From Eshraghiella sp964441705 (GTDB taxonomy: Bacteria > Bacillota > Clostridia > Lachnospirales > Lachnospiraceae), in NCBI GenBank assembly GCA_964441705.1, contig CAYTWF010000003.1, positions 18,070 to 82,069 on the forward strand: a stretch of 64,000 bases of DNA, in the 5' to 3' direction. A model generated the notes under the pieces. The model had not been told where the DNA came from and made no database searches. It worked only from the letters and a program-made list of their open reading frames with translations. Position numbers and translations under genes: made by a program. Below are positions 33,542 to 42,526 of the stretch, piece by piece. Numbering within the stretch: the first letter of the stretch is position 1; each line of letters starts with the position of its first letter.

Positions 33542-34521
33542 TATCTGCACCCCGTTCTTTTAAACAATCCCTTAAGCTTGCCTTCATTATTCAGATATAT
33601 CAGGAACACAACCAGAATTACGGCTGTTGTAATCTGCTGAATTGATGAATCTACATTAAGTCTTGCGTACATAAGAGAAATAAGTGCTGTTGTTACTGCT
33701 CCAAGCATATATCCCAGCTTATCGTTACAGAATCTTCCAATAAATCCGCCAATAAACATTGGGAGGAAGGCTGTAAACATTACTCCAATTGAGCCAAAAT
33801 TAAGTGCCATCTGGATATTGCCGGTGTTGGATGCACTTATGAAGCCTACAAGTCCCATCAGCCCTCCGGCTATTGCATAGCATCCAATTGCATTAGGTAT
33901 TTCTTTGATTCCGGTATTAACTGCTACCTTCTGTCCGCTCAAAAGAGCCTTGTAGTTATACCCAAATCTGGTGCGGTCAAATATTACATAGACCACCAAA
34001 AGACTTATTACTATTAAAATGAGATAATTACGAACTCCCGGAAAGCTTGTAAGACCTATATTGGTTACAAAATTCACTCCGTAGCCCTTAGTTATTGTAA
34101 ATGCCAGTCCTTCATAGAACAGTGCCACGCCAAGTGATACAATTATTGGCGGAAGCTTGACGATTATGTACACCAGTCCTGAGACTGTTCCAAGTACAAT
34201 TCCTGACACAAGCGATATGGCAAGCATGGCGGCTGTCGGCAGTCCCATGTTAATGCATATCTGTGAACTGATTATTGATGATAAAAGTGCTATTGAACCT
34301 ATGGAAAAATCAAATCTTCCTGAATTCAGGTTAATAGAAAGTGCAAATGTTGTAAGCATTACTGATGCAGTTGACCTTAAAAATGCAGCAACATTTCCCT
34401 CTGATTCAAACAGTCTGATGCCATTGGCAAAACACAGTACAATCATAATAATCAATGTAACGACAGGAATTGTTCCTATTCCAAATATTCTGCTTACTAA
34501 TGGTTTCTTTGTATTTTCCAT
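33541..34521 (-). CDS. Sugar ABC transporter permease (RbsC-like), second
   Basis: 326 residues with eight to ten membrane segments and the CUT2 permease pattern: SIGSIALLSSIISSQ (after NLNSGRFDFS), LGTVSGLVYI and NTGIKEIPNAIGCYAIAGGLMGLVGFI. It is the fourth gene of the importer, after the binding protein. Two non-identical permeases in one CUT2 system suggest a heterodimeric channel. Confidence 0.9.
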   Translation of the reverse strand: MENTKKPLVSRIFGIGTIPVVTLIIMIVLCFANGIRLFESEGNVAAFLRSTASVMLTTFALSINLNSGRFDFSIGSIALLSSIISSQICINMGLPTAAMLAISLVSGIVLGTVSGLVYIIVKLPPIIVSLGVALFYEGLAFTITKGYGVNFVTNIGLTSFPGVRNYLILIVISLLVVYVIFDRTRFGYNYKALLSGQKVAVNTGIKEIPNAIGCYAIAGGLMGLVGFISASNTGNIQMALNFGSIGVMFTAFLPMFIGGFIGRFCNDKLGYMLGAVTTALISLMYARLNVDSSIQQITTAVILVVFLIYLNNEGKLKGLFKRTGCR

Positions 34522-34548
34522 ATTGTTAATTGCCTTTCATCCTGTATT

Positions 34549-34575
34549 GTGCCGGGCCGAAGACTGACCCGGCAC
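34549..34575 (-). other. Strong hairpin after the binding-protein gene
   Basis: GTGCCGGG and CCCGGCAC are perfect 8-bp arms with an 11-base loop, 17 bp after the binding-protein stop, with no T-run. Such hairpins commonly raise binding-protein mRNA relative to downstream permease mRNA. Confidence 0.7.
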
Positions 34576-34591
34576 TGTTAACTGTAATTAT

Positions 34592-35833
34592 TTACTTACT
34601 AATGTCTTCAAATGTGTATTTGCTTACGAAATCAGCAAATGTGTTATAATCTGCACCTAATAAGGTATCAAGGTCTTCCTTAGTATAAGCAGGTGCATCA
34701 ATAGAGCTGTCTACTGCATAGTATTTTTCAAAATCCTCATATGAGGTTGCAATCCAGTAGCCCTGGTCAAGTGCTAAGGCTTCATTATCAGCTGTTCTGA
34801 TTGGAGCTCCAAGTGCTGCACTGTATGCTGCAATAAAGATTGGTCCAATGCTGGCTGAGAACTTACCTGCCAGGTAATCAAGCATTCCTGACTTCATTGC
34901 ATCGCCATATGAGCTGGCATAAGCATCAACGCTGGCAATCTTAACCTCTGTTCCCTGTACCGCTGTTCCGAAGAAATCAGAACCATTACCTACTGCAAGA
35001 ATAACCTCAAGCTCTGGTGTCTGTGCCATCTGTGCACACTTGCCAAACCATGCATCATCCATGTCGTAGCCGCCAACATATCCAAGAATGTTAACATCTC
35101 CAATTGCTGTTGTATCAACTGCTGCATCCTGCATAATCTGACCTACAACTACTTCCTTGGTATTAGCTCCCTTATAATCCTTACCTGTCGCATCTGCCAT
35201 AGCCATAAGCATTCCAGCTACACGGTAGATATGCATCTCTGTATAATAAGGAACTGCTCCACCAAATATTGCAAAATTCTTAACGCCCTTATCAAGGTAA
35301 TACTTAGCCATGTCATAGCCTGTCTGGTACTCAACCTCAAGTGATGGTCCAACAGCACCAACATAGTATTCGTTATCCTTTACCTGTGCATATTCGTCAT
35401 CTGTTAAGGTTCCTGTAGCAACTGCATAATAGATTCCTGCCTCTGAGCACTGTGTAAGCTGTGCAACTCTGTCAAATGATGACAACGAGATAATTGCCTT
35501 ACAGTTGTTGGTAATAAAGGTATCAATTGCTGACTTCTCGCCAGCTGCATCCTTAAGCTCATCTGAGTAAATAAGCTCTACATTATACTGCTTACCAATG
35601 TAGTCCTTGTAATAGGTCTGGAATGCCAGTGCCTCTGCTGAGGTTGTGTCTGATACAAGAATACCAATCTTTACTGTCTTGCTGGTATCAAGTGTTGTAC
35701 CACCGTCAGTTGTTGTCTGCTCTCCTGTTGCTGTGTCACCCTTTGTTGATGAGCCGGTTGTTTTGCCGGTACATCCCACAAGCATTGCTGCTACAAGCAT
35801 CAAGCTTATGACTGCTGCCCAAATTCTTTTCAT
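34592..35833 (-). CDS. DUF3798-type solute-binding lipoprotein
   Basis: 413 residues. Signal peptide with lipobox MLVGC (Cys about 20), then a Thr/Ser/Gly-rich linker, then a type-1 binding-protein fold: VKIGILVSDTTSAEALAFQTYYKDYIG, ITNNCKAIISLSSFDR, and PELEVILAVGNGSDFFG. It matches the DUF3798 pattern seen with family-2 sugar importers of Firmicutes and spirochaetes. Start is ATG 35833, ten bases after AGGA. It sits between two permease genes. The ligand is unknown; a rhamnose-containing or other glycoside is inferred from neighbours. Confidence 0.85.
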   Translation of the reverse strand: MKRIWAAVISLMLVAAMLVGCTGKTTGSSTKGDTATGEQTTTDGGTTLDTSKTVKIGILVSDTTSAEALAFQTYYKDYIGKQYNVELIYSDELKDAAGEKSAIDTFITNNCKAIISLSSFDRVAQLTQCSEAGIYYAVATGTLTDDEYAQVKDNEYYVGAVGPSLEVEYQTGYDMAKYYLDKGVKNFAIFGGAVPYYTEMHIYRVAGMLMAMADATGKDYKGANTKEVVVGQIMQDAAVDTTAIGDVNILGYVGGYDMDDAWFGKCAQMAQTPELEVILAVGNGSDFFGTAVQGTEVKIASVDAYASSYGDAMKSGMLDYLAGKFSASIGPIFIAAYSAALGAPIRTADNEALALDQGYWIATSYEDFEKYYAVDSSIDAPAYTKEDLDTLLGADYNTFADFVSKYTFEDISK

Positions 35834-35901
35834 TGTAATATCCTCCAATATTTTTTTATGTATGAAGTGCACTATGCACTGGATACCTGTGTTGTGCTGC
35901 C

Positions 35902-36861
35902 TTACCTTGGCAGCTGTCTGCTTCTCTGGTTAAAGGTTGCAATAAATACTACAAGTATAAAAATTACTGCCTTTACCATCTGCCCTATTCCTGAGTTAAG
36001 ATTAAGTAAGGTCATTATCTGACTTAAAAATGTCATGGAAAATGCGCCTATTACTGCCGCCGTTATTTTGCTTCTTGCTCCGCCTGATACAGGCATTCCA
36101 CCAAATACGATTGCAATAATTACATCCATTCCAACGCTTGAGGCTGTATTTCTGGTAAGAGTAGGCGCATATACTATTGATACAAATGCACCAAGTCCAA
36201 CTCCCAGACCCGCCACTACAAATGCTGCAATTGAAAGCTTTTTAACAGATATTCCTGTCAGCTTGGCACATACCGCATTACCTCCAAGAAGCTTTTGTTT
36301 TCTTCCAATCGGTGTAAAGGTAAAAATAAACATACACAGAAGGAAAAACGCTACAAGTATTGCTGCCTTAAAGCCCATATTGTCAAAGGCCTTGACTGCT
36401 GCTGATGGAACTGCAATTGTTGCTCCGTTGTCATTAATCTTGATAAGCAGCAGCACCAGTGCGTTTAAAACACTGAGCATTGCAATTGTTGTTACGAATA
36501 CCGGCAGATTGAATATGGATGCCAGCACTGAATTAACAAGAGATATAAGCACCGCTGCTCCAATACATACCAGAAACATTATTAGAATGCTTCCAGTGGC
36601 GTTATATACCATTCCTCCAAGGAGTGCACTTACTGCCACGCTGGCACCAAGGCTGATATCAAAGGAACCAAGTGTGTATATAAATATGGCTCCCGTGGCT
36701 ACTATTGCTACCACCACCGACTGATTCAATATGGCCTTCATTCCATACGCCATATTAATATCTGCTTTCTTTCCAAGTATCATAAATACTATGTACAAAA
36801 GAATCAGTCCCACAAGTGGAGCAAGGTTTAACAAGGTTTTCTTAATTTTTGCTGTGTTCAT
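35902..36861 (-). CDS. Sugar ABC transporter permease (RbsC-like), first
   Basis: 319 residues, about eight to ten membrane segments. CUT2 motifs: GSFDISLGASVAVSALLGG (near 65-83), NAVCAKLTGISVKKLSIAAFVVAGLGVGLGAFV and FGGMPVSGGARSKITAAVIGAF. It follows the ATPase gene by 12 bp. It should pair with the other permease encoded after the binding-protein gene. Confidence 0.92.
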   Translation of the reverse strand: MNTAKIKKTLLNLAPLVGLILLYIVFMILGKKADINMAYGMKAILNQSVVVAIVATGAIFIYTLGSFDISLGASVAVSALLGGMVYNATGSILIMFLVCIGAAVLISLVNSVLASIFNLPVFVTTIAMLSVLNALVLLLIKINDNGATIAVPSAAVKAFDNMGFKAAILVAFFLLCMFIFTFTPIGRKQKLLGGNAVCAKLTGISVKKLSIAAFVVAGLGVGLGAFVSIVYAPTLTRNTASSVGMDVIIAIVFGGMPVSGGARSKITAAVIGAFSMTFLSQIMTLLNLNSGIGQMVKAVIFILVVFIATFNQRSRQLPR

Positions 36862-36873
36862 CTTCTGCTCTCC

Positions 36874-38373
36874 TTAAATCATGTATCTTATAATATCTGA
36901 TTCATTAAGTTCTGCGCTTCGCTGAAATTCCTTTGCAACACGTCCATCCTTCATAACAACAAGTCTGTCAGACATTCCAATAAGCTCAGCCATTTCTTCA
37001 GAAATAATTACAATGGATTTGCCTTCTTTTTTCATCTTATACATAAGCTGATACATTGCCTGCTTTACACCAATATCGATTCCTCTTGTTGGACAATCCA
37101 GAATAAGTATTTCGCTGCCTCTTCCAATCCACTTTCCGAATACGACCTTCTGCTTGTTGCCTCCTGAAAGTGCTGATACATACTGGTCCATATCACTGCA
37201 TTTAATTGACAGGTTCTCTATCTGACGATTAACATAGGTCTTTTCCCTGCCCGGCAAAACAAGTACTCCACCGACTGCAATTTCATCCAGCCCTCCGGCT
37301 GCTATATTGTCCCTGATGCTTGCATTAAGGCAAAGAGATTCAACATCCCTGTCCTTGGCAACATAGCCGACCTTTTCCTTCATGGCCATTGCCTCTCCGG
37401 TAAGTGGCTTGCCATAGCAGGTAAGCTTTCCCTTCTCCAGCTTTTCAGCTCCGAAAAGAACCTTTTCAAGAGTGTGCATTCCGCAATGTGACAATCCGCC
37501 GATTCCAAGTATCTCACCCTTATGAAGCTTAAGACTGAAATCAATAAGTCTGTCCCTCAGGCTGCCATCCTCAATCTCAAGTACAACCTCGTCTGAATAT
37601 GTACCATCATAGTCGCTTCTGTAATAATCGCCCTGAAGCTCTCTTCCTATCATGCTGGTCTTAATTCTGTCCTCGTCAAACTCTTCTTTATCAAAGGTAA
37701 TTATTATTTTGCCATCTCTTAATACTGTCAGCTCGTCACATACATTCATTATTTCATCAAGGTCATGGGAGATAAAAATAACTGCTTTATTCTCCTTTTT
37801 CATCTTCTCCATTATCCTGTAAATAATCTGTCTGCCCTTCTGAGAAAGAACGGTTGTTGTCTCATCCACAATCAAAATATCAGGATTCTTACCCATAACC
37901 TTGGCAATCTCAATAAGCTTTCTATCCTGAAGGTCGATAGCACCTGTAACAGTGGCTGCATTAATGTGGTCCGCTCCAATATCATTAAGGATGCTCTGGG
38001 CTGCGCTGTTCATTTTCCTGCGATTAACAATTCCACAGCGTGAAAACTGAGCTGTCTCTCCAAGGAAAATATTCTCGGCAACTGTTATTCCCGGCACAGT
38101 TCCTCTTTCCTGAACAATCATTCCGACTCCATGCTCAAGGGCATCTATCATTGAGGAAGGATTCCAGCTGCTGCCCTTATATGTCATTTCTCCGGCATCC
38201 GCCTTCTGCATTCCTGCATATATGGAGGTGACAGTTGATTTGCCTGAGCCATTCTCTCCTATAAGTCCAAGTATCCTGCCGGTCTTCACTGTCAGGTTAA
38301 CATCATTCAATGCAACAGTTGAACCAAAACGCTTGGTCATATGTTTTACTTCAGCTATAATACTATTCTCCAT
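36874..38373 (-). CDS. Sugar ABC transporter ATP-binding protein (RbsA/MglA-like)
   Basis: 499 residues with two fused ATPase domains, the family-2 sugar importer pattern. First domain: GENGSGKST (about 37), LQDRKLIEIAKVMGKNPDILIVDETTTVL, which lacks a clear LSGG signature. Second domain: Walker A is degenerate (GGLSHCGMHT), signature ALSGGNKQKV, and ILILDCPTRGIDIG. Each half lacks one element, as is typical of RbsA-like proteins. First gene of the 13-kb operon and divergent from the AraC regulator. Confidence 0.95.
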   Translation of the reverse strand: MENSIIAEVKHMTKRFGSTVALNDVNLTVKTGRILGLIGENGSGKSTVTSIYAGMQKADAGEMTYKGSSWNPSSMIDALEHGVGMIVQERGTVPGITVAENIFLGETAQFSRCGIVNRRKMNSAAQSILNDIGADHINAATVTGAIDLQDRKLIEIAKVMGKNPDILIVDETTTVLSQKGRQIIYRIMEKMKKENKAVIFISHDLDEIMNVCDELTVLRDGKIIITFDKEEFDEDRIKTSMIGRELQGDYYRSDYDGTYSDEVVLEIEDGSLRDRLIDFSLKLHKGEILGIGGLSHCGMHTLEKVLFGAEKLEKGKLTCYGKPLTGEAMAMKEKVGYVAKDRDVESLCLNASIRDNIAAGGLDEIAVGGVLVLPGREKTYVNRQIENLSIKCSDMDQYVSALSGGNKQKVVFGKWIGRGSEILILDCPTRGIDIGVKQAMYQLMYKMKKEGKSIVIISEEMAELIGMSDRLVVMKDGRVAKEFQRSAELNESDIIRYMI

Positions 38374-38464
38374 CTGTCGTCCTTTCTGTATGACTTGCTT
38401 TGTTTATGTACATATAATATAATGTATCGTAGTCATTAACCATTGTTTAATCAAATCAGTTCTA

Positions 38465-38493
38465 TTGACATTTTTTAATATAAATATTAATAT
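38465..38493 (+). promoter_or_regulatory. Promoter of the AraC regulator gene
   Basis: TTGACA (38465-38470), 17-base spacer, TAATAT (38488-38493); ribosome binding site AGGAG at 38526-38530 before ATG 38536. The minus-strand promoter for the importer operon must lie in the same 160-bp gap; TATATT-like -10 sequence occurs near 38415. Confidence 0.8.
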
Positions 38494-38535
38494 TTATATA
38501 AACAGTACTATGTTTTTTAATATATAGGAGATAAT

Positions 38536-39582
38536 ATGGATTTTGAAGTATTACAGAAGAAATTATTTGAACTTAATGAAGAGGAATTATTCTATAAAAG
38601 ATATTATTATTCAACTCAGCAGGAATACTCCCACAAGCTTTTTTTATCTACGATGGATATGGATTTCGTCAAATCCCATCATCTGATTATTCCGGAGATG
38701 GCAGAGACTGTTCCGCCTATGTATGAGGACTACTGGATATTTGATGCCGGGCAGCCTGTTACCGCACTTAAGCACAACTGCTACACTCCTGCTATTGTAC
38801 ACAACCATACTTTTTTTGAGCTTACATATGTATATGACGGTCGCTGCACCCAGCAGATTGGAGATAAGACTGTTGAGCTGCGTGGTGGGGATTTCATTCT
38901 GATGCCGCCGGAGGTCAAGCATTCCATATCTGTATTTGACGAAAGCGTTGTTATTCAGATTCCTGTGAAAAAGAGCACTCTGGAGAATATTTTCTTCAAC
39001 TTTCTACGAGATAACAATATAATCTCAATGTTCTTTATTAACAGCATCTATGCAAGGAATGTTAATGATTACATTATTTTTCATACGGGGACTGATTTTC
39101 ATATTAAGACAGCAGTAACCTTTCTGCTATGGGAGAATATCAATAGAGATACCTATTGGATTACAATGATGACCAACACTCTTATGAATATTTTTACACT
39201 TATGCTCAGATATTATTCCAAGAGTGTTGAACTGCCTGCTATTACGCGTAAGGAGGATATACAGAGGTTCGGACTTATCAGATTTATTCAGGAAAATTAC
39301 ACGGACATTAATCTTGGTATGATTGCGGACAAATTCCACTACACTCCGGAATACACTTCTAAGATAATTAAGGAATACACAGGGCTTACTTTTAAGCAGA
39401 TTCTTCAGAAAATACGAATCGAAAGGGCGGAGTCATTGCTTCTGGACTCTAATATGTCTATACAAAATATTGGCTATCAGGTGGGTTACGAAAATACGGA
39501 GCATTTTATTCGTACCTTTAAGAAGATTCACCAGCTTACACCAACGGAGTATCGCAAGAATAACTCCGGGGTGTTGCGGTAA
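38536..39582 (+). CDS. AraC-family regulator with cupin domain
   Basis: 348 residues. A cupin/AraC-binding domain (about 70-170) includes HNHTFFELTYVYDG and LRGGDFILMPPEVKHSIS. Two C-terminal helix-turn-helix motifs (about 250-345) include LGMIADKFHYTPEYTSKIIKEYTG and MSIQNIGYQVGYENTEHFIRTFKKIHQLTPTEYRK. Transcribed away from the sugar importer operon with about 160 bp between them, so it probably activates that operon on binding a sugar, as other divergent AraC-CUT2 pairs do. Confidence 0.93.
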   Translation: MDFEVLQKKLFELNEEELFYKRYYYSTQQEYSHKLFLSTMDMDFVKSHHLIIPEMAETVPPMYEDYWIFDAGQPVTALKHNCYTPAIVHNHTFFELTYVYDGRCTQQIGDKTVELRGGDFILMPPEVKHSISVFDESVVIQIPVKKSTLENIFFNFLRDNNIISMFFINSIYARNVNDYIIFHTGTDFHIKTAVTFLLWENINRDTYWITMMTNTLMNIFTLMLRYYSKSVELPAITRKEDIQRFGLIRFIQENYTDINLGMIADKFHYTPEYTSKIIKEYTGLTFKQILQKIRIERAESLLLDSNMSIQNIGYQVGYENTEHFIRTFKKIHQLTPTEYRKNNSGVLR

Positions 39583-39639
39583 TGCATCTGTCTCTATTGT
39601 AGGTGTTAACATTGTCTAATCTCCTGTACTAAAATTAAA

Positions 39640-39668
39640 AAAGCAGGGGCATTATCTGCCCCTGTGCT
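39640..39668 (-). terminator. Terminator overlapping the yjdF stop codon
   Basis: CAGGGGCA and TGCCCCTG pair around GATAA, so the TAA stop at 39652-39654 lies in the hairpin loop region; CTTTTTTAATTTT follows on the minus strand. Confidence 0.85.
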
Positions 39669-40068
39669 TCTCTTTTCGTTTTTGCTGTTTTAATGCAAAC
39701 ATACGCTCTTTATCAGCTTCCTTTTGTTCCTTGCTGATGCTTTTTCGTTCTGTTTTCATTTCTTCCCGTTGAAGACTAAGAGCCTGTTGTGCCTTGGTTC
39801 CAATTCCATGTATCTGCAATTGTCTTTTTACTTCTCTCTGCATTCGTTTGGGATTGCCAATACACTTTGTTTTTTCAATCTGAACAGCAGGACTGAATTT
39901 TAGCTTATAATAATTTTTCAAAACAAAGTCATACACTTCGTAATCCTTTGGTTCAGAACCAAAGGTCACTTTACATACTGACAGCTTTCCAGATGCTTCT
40001 TTTTCAAAAATGCCAATCCAGAATGGTTCTTCAAAAAGTACTGTAAGCTTACATACATTTTTGTCCAT
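39652..40068 (-). CDS. yjdF: YjdF family protein (DUF2992)
   Basis: 138 residues. The N-terminal beta domain reads KLTVLFEEPFWIGIFEKEASGKLSVCKVTFGSEPKDYEVYDFVL and the C-terminus is a highly charged Lys/Arg/Glu/Gln helix ending KQQKRKEKHRGR. Both are diagnostic of YjdF, a Firmicutes family of unknown function controlled by an azaaromatic-responsive riboswitch. A yjdF-type leader indeed lies upstream. A role in toxic heteroaromatic stress is inferred in the literature. Start has AGGAGG. Confidence 0.92.
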   Translation of the reverse strand: MDKNVCKLTVLFEEPFWIGIFEKEASGKLSVCKVTFGSEPKDYEVYDFVLKNYYKLKFSPAVQIEKTKCIGNPKRMQREVKRQLQIHGIGTKAQQALSLQREEMKTERKSISKEQKEADKERMFALKQQKRKEKHRGR

Positions 40069-40084
40069 AACGAACTCCTCCTTT

Positions 40085-40199
40085 TAATTGTACTGCCAAC
40101 AAAGAACGGACGACCCAAGGAGGGAGGGTTACTTACACCATATATGATGCGGCCGGGCTACCTACCGGCTCTAGTAGAGGTTTCTACGTTGCGTTTTTA
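40085..40199 (-). ncRNA. yjdF riboswitch (azaaromatic-sensing leader)
   Basis: The 140-bp leader of yjdF is GC-richer than its surroundings and strongly structured on the minus strand. A GTAGA/TCTAC stem with an AACC loop comes first, then GCCGG/CCGGC with a TAGGTAGC interior, then a downstream part with CCCTCCCTCCTTGGG close to the ribosome binding site. Position, size and gene context match the yjdF RNA motif. Identification is by context and structure, not by a covariance search. Confidence 0.75.
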
Positions 40200-40207
40200 T
40201 CTTTGCC

Positions 40208-40534
40208 TTAAAATACCAGCTGTACCAGCAGCATATAACATATTGTACCACCTGCTATAGATAATAGCATCTGTCTTTTCCACAAATGTAATCCAATTGT
40301 TACCAATATTCCTATAAGCTCTGGAATTCCATGGGAACCGGTTACTATCGACACATTCTTGAGGCAGTATATAACCAGCATTCCAAATACTGCTGATGGA
40401 AGAACCTTGCCAAGATATTGAATATATTTCGGAGTTGTTTTACCCTTTCCAAATACAGCAAAAGGAAGGAATCTTGTAATAACCGTTCCCAATACTACCA
40501 TACTAATTGTAATTATCTCCTGAGTCAGAGTCAT
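40208..40534 (-). CDS. azlD: Branched-chain amino acid exporter subunit AzlD
   Basis: 108 residues with four hydrophobic segments, the size and pattern of AzlD: TRFLPFAVFG near the N-terminus, then YIQYLGKVLPSAVFGMLVIYCL. It forms an exporter with AzlC for leucine, isoleucine or valine (and analogues). Starts one base after the azlC stop. Last gene of the reductase-azlC-azlD unit, just upstream of the yjdF leader. Confidence 0.93.
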   Translation of the reverse strand: MTLTQEIITISMVVLGTVITRFLPFAVFGKGKTTPKYIQYLGKVLPSAVFGMLVIYCLKNVSIVTGSHGIPELIGILVTIGLHLWKRQMLLSIAGGTICYMLLVQLVF

Positions 40535-41239
40535 TTAGCTCACCTTCCTTTCCATTGGTTTTCTAATAATTGTAAGAATTAACAGCATTCCAACCATGGC
40601 AGGAATTATGAAATTGTCTGCACCAAATATTACAAGACTGAAAACTGATATTCCAAGTCCTATTAATGAGCTTAAGTGATTCTTGTCTTTTAGCCGCTGT
40701 TCCATAAAAATAACTACAAACATAGCTGTCATAACGAAATCCAACCCTTTGGTATTAAAATGAATCAATGAACCAAAGATTCCGCCAAGTGTGGCTCCGA
40801 AGAACCAGTAAAAATGATCTAGCAGTGTGACCCAGAAATAGAACCATCCCTTGTCCACACCCTCTGGAATGTCCGCTGTGTAATTAATTGAAAATGTTTC
40901 ATCGCACATTCCAAATATAAGATATATTTTCTTCCACCCAAGTCCTTTGTATTTATCCAGCATGGATATTCCATAGAAAAGATGTCTGGCATTAATCATT
41001 AAGGTCATTAATAATGCCTGCATGGGATTGAATGCTCCCAGAAGCATGTTAACGGCAATGAATTCCACTGAGCCTGCAAAAATAGTCAGACTCATTATCA
41101 TTGGATACCAGAAGGAAAAACCTGATACATTCATATAAATTCCATAGGTTAGTCCGAGAAACCAGAATCCTGCAAATATGGGAATTGTATGTGGAAATGC
41201 TGCTTTTAGTGCTTTAATTCTTATATCTGTCTTTTTCAT
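40535..41239 (-). CDS. azlC: Branched-chain amino acid exporter subunit AzlC
   Basis: 234 residues. AzlC family marks: AFPHTIPIFAGFWFLGLTYGIYM, FAGSVEFIAVNMLL, and NARHLFYGISML-DKYKGLGWKKIYLIFGMCDETFS. About six to seven membrane segments. It works with AzlD. It starts 5 bp after the aldo/keto reductase gene. Confidence 0.94.
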   Translation of the reverse strand: MKKTDIRIKALKAAFPHTIPIFAGFWFLGLTYGIYMNVSGFSFWYPMIMSLTIFAGSVEFIAVNMLLGAFNPMQALLMTLMINARHLFYGISMLDKYKGLGWKKIYLIFGMCDETFSINYTADIPEGVDKGWFYFWVTLLDHFYWFFGATLGGIFGSLIHFNTKGLDFVMTAMFVVIFMEQRLKDKNHLSSLIGLGISVFSLVIFGADNFIIPAMVGMLLILTIIRKPMERKVS

Positions 41240-41244
41240 AATAA

Positions 41245-42432
41245 TTATTTTGTCTTCCTAAGTACAAATTTTCTTGCTATTGCAATACCAATCTTAAATG
41301 GTAAAGGTCTAAGTGCCTTATCAGCTTTCTTAAGCTCGGCTCTAATTGATATATGCTGTGGGCAGTGCTGCTCACACTTGCCACAATTAATACACTGGGT
41401 TGCAAATCCAGGTTCTTTTCTCAGGCCAATTACCTGAGCGTATTCACCACGTCCACCCATCTTAGTCTCAGTGTACATCTCATTGTAGCATCTAAAAGTT
41501 CCTGGAATATCAACACCTCTTGGACATGGCATACAATATCCGCAGCCAGTACATCCAACCTTGATATTATGGTTAATCTCATCTTTTATTTTATCAATCA
41601 TCTGATTGTCTTCATCAGTAAATTCTCCGACCTTGGCATTAGAAGCGATTCTAATATTCTCTTCAACCATTTCCATTGAATTCATTCCTGACAATACACA
41701 GGTTACCTGTGGCTGATTCCATAACCATCTAAAAGCCCATTCTGCCGGAGAATATCCTTTAGGATTGGCGGCTATAAGCTTCTTAGCCTTCTCGGGAAGC
41801 ATATCTACAAGCTTGCCACCACGAAGTGGCTCCATAATAATTACAGGAATTCCTTTCTCTGCTGCAGCCATAAGTCCACGTCTGCCAGCCTGGCTGTTCT
41901 CATCCATATAGTTGTACTGAATCTGGCAAAAATCCCAGTCATAAGCCTCAAGTATCTTAATAAACATTTCTGTGTTGCCATGGAAAGAGAAACCAATATT
42001 ACGAATCTTTCCAGCTGCTTTCTGCTGATTAATCCATTCCTTGATTCCAAGGTCTACTAATTTGTTCCAGGTTACAACATCTGTAAGCATATGCATAAGA
42101 TAATAATCGATATGGTCTGTCTTAAGTCTTCTACATTCCTCATCAAAAGTCTTATCAATTGCCTGACGTGACTGAATCATGTAAGATGGCAGCTTCGTCG
42201 CTATATTGACCTTATCTCTTGCATTATTTCTTGCAAGAATCTCCCCAAGCGCTGCCTCACTTCCTGGATATATGTATGCAGTGTCAAAATAATTAACTCC
42301 TGCGTCAATGGCAGCCATTATTTCCTTCTCTGCCTTATCAATATCAATACTCGTTCCCTTTTTGCTAAACCTCATGCACCCATACCCAAGCATGGATATA
42401 TCTTCCCCACTACGATTCTTTCTGTACTGCAT
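41245..42432 (-). CDS. Aldo/keto reductase with C-terminal 4Fe-4S domain
   Basis: 395 residues. The TIM-barrel aldo/keto reductase part (1-290) has the tetrad residues in NYFDTAYIYPGSE (Asp, Tyr), NIATKLP (Lys) and YLMHML (His). The tail has a ferredoxin-like region with CTGCGYCMPCPRGVDIP and CINCGKCEQHCPQHI, fitting two 4Fe-4S clusters. This fused class is common in strict anaerobes; substrates are mostly unknown. Start ATG 42432 follows GGAGGTG; an earlier in-frame Met adds a Cys/Arg-rich stretch with no site. Heads an operon with azlCD. Confidence 0.92.
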   Translation of the reverse strand: MQYRKNRSGEDISMLGYGCMRFSKKGTSIDIDKAEKEIMAAIDAGVNYFDTAYIYPGSEAALGEILARNNARDKVNIATKLPSYMIQSRQAIDKTFDEECRRLKTDHIDYYLMHMLTDVVTWNKLVDLGIKEWINQQKAAGKIRNIGFSFHGNTEMFIKILEAYDWDFCQIQYNYMDENSQAGRRGLMAAAEKGIPVIIMEPLRGGKLVDMLPEKAKKLIAANPKGYSPAEWAFRWLWNQPQVTCVLSGMNSMEMVEENIRIASNAKVGEFTDEDNQMIDKIKDEINHNIKVGCTGCGYCMPCPRGVDIPGTFRCYNEMYTETKMGGRGEYAQVIGLRKEPGFATQCINCGKCEQHCPQHISIRAELKKADKALRPLPFKIGIAIARKFVLRKTK

Positions 42433-42526
42433 TGCGCACCTCCTGGAATGCAAAAAAATTATGGTAAAACAAAACCATTGGTCTTATATTACCATAATTA
42501 ATCCCATTTATCACTAATTTATTCTT

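Noticed and set aside
36035..36724. 229-residue plus-strand open frame
   Set aside because: Antisense to the permease gene; low-complexity hydrophobic composition typical of a shadow frame, no ribosome binding site.
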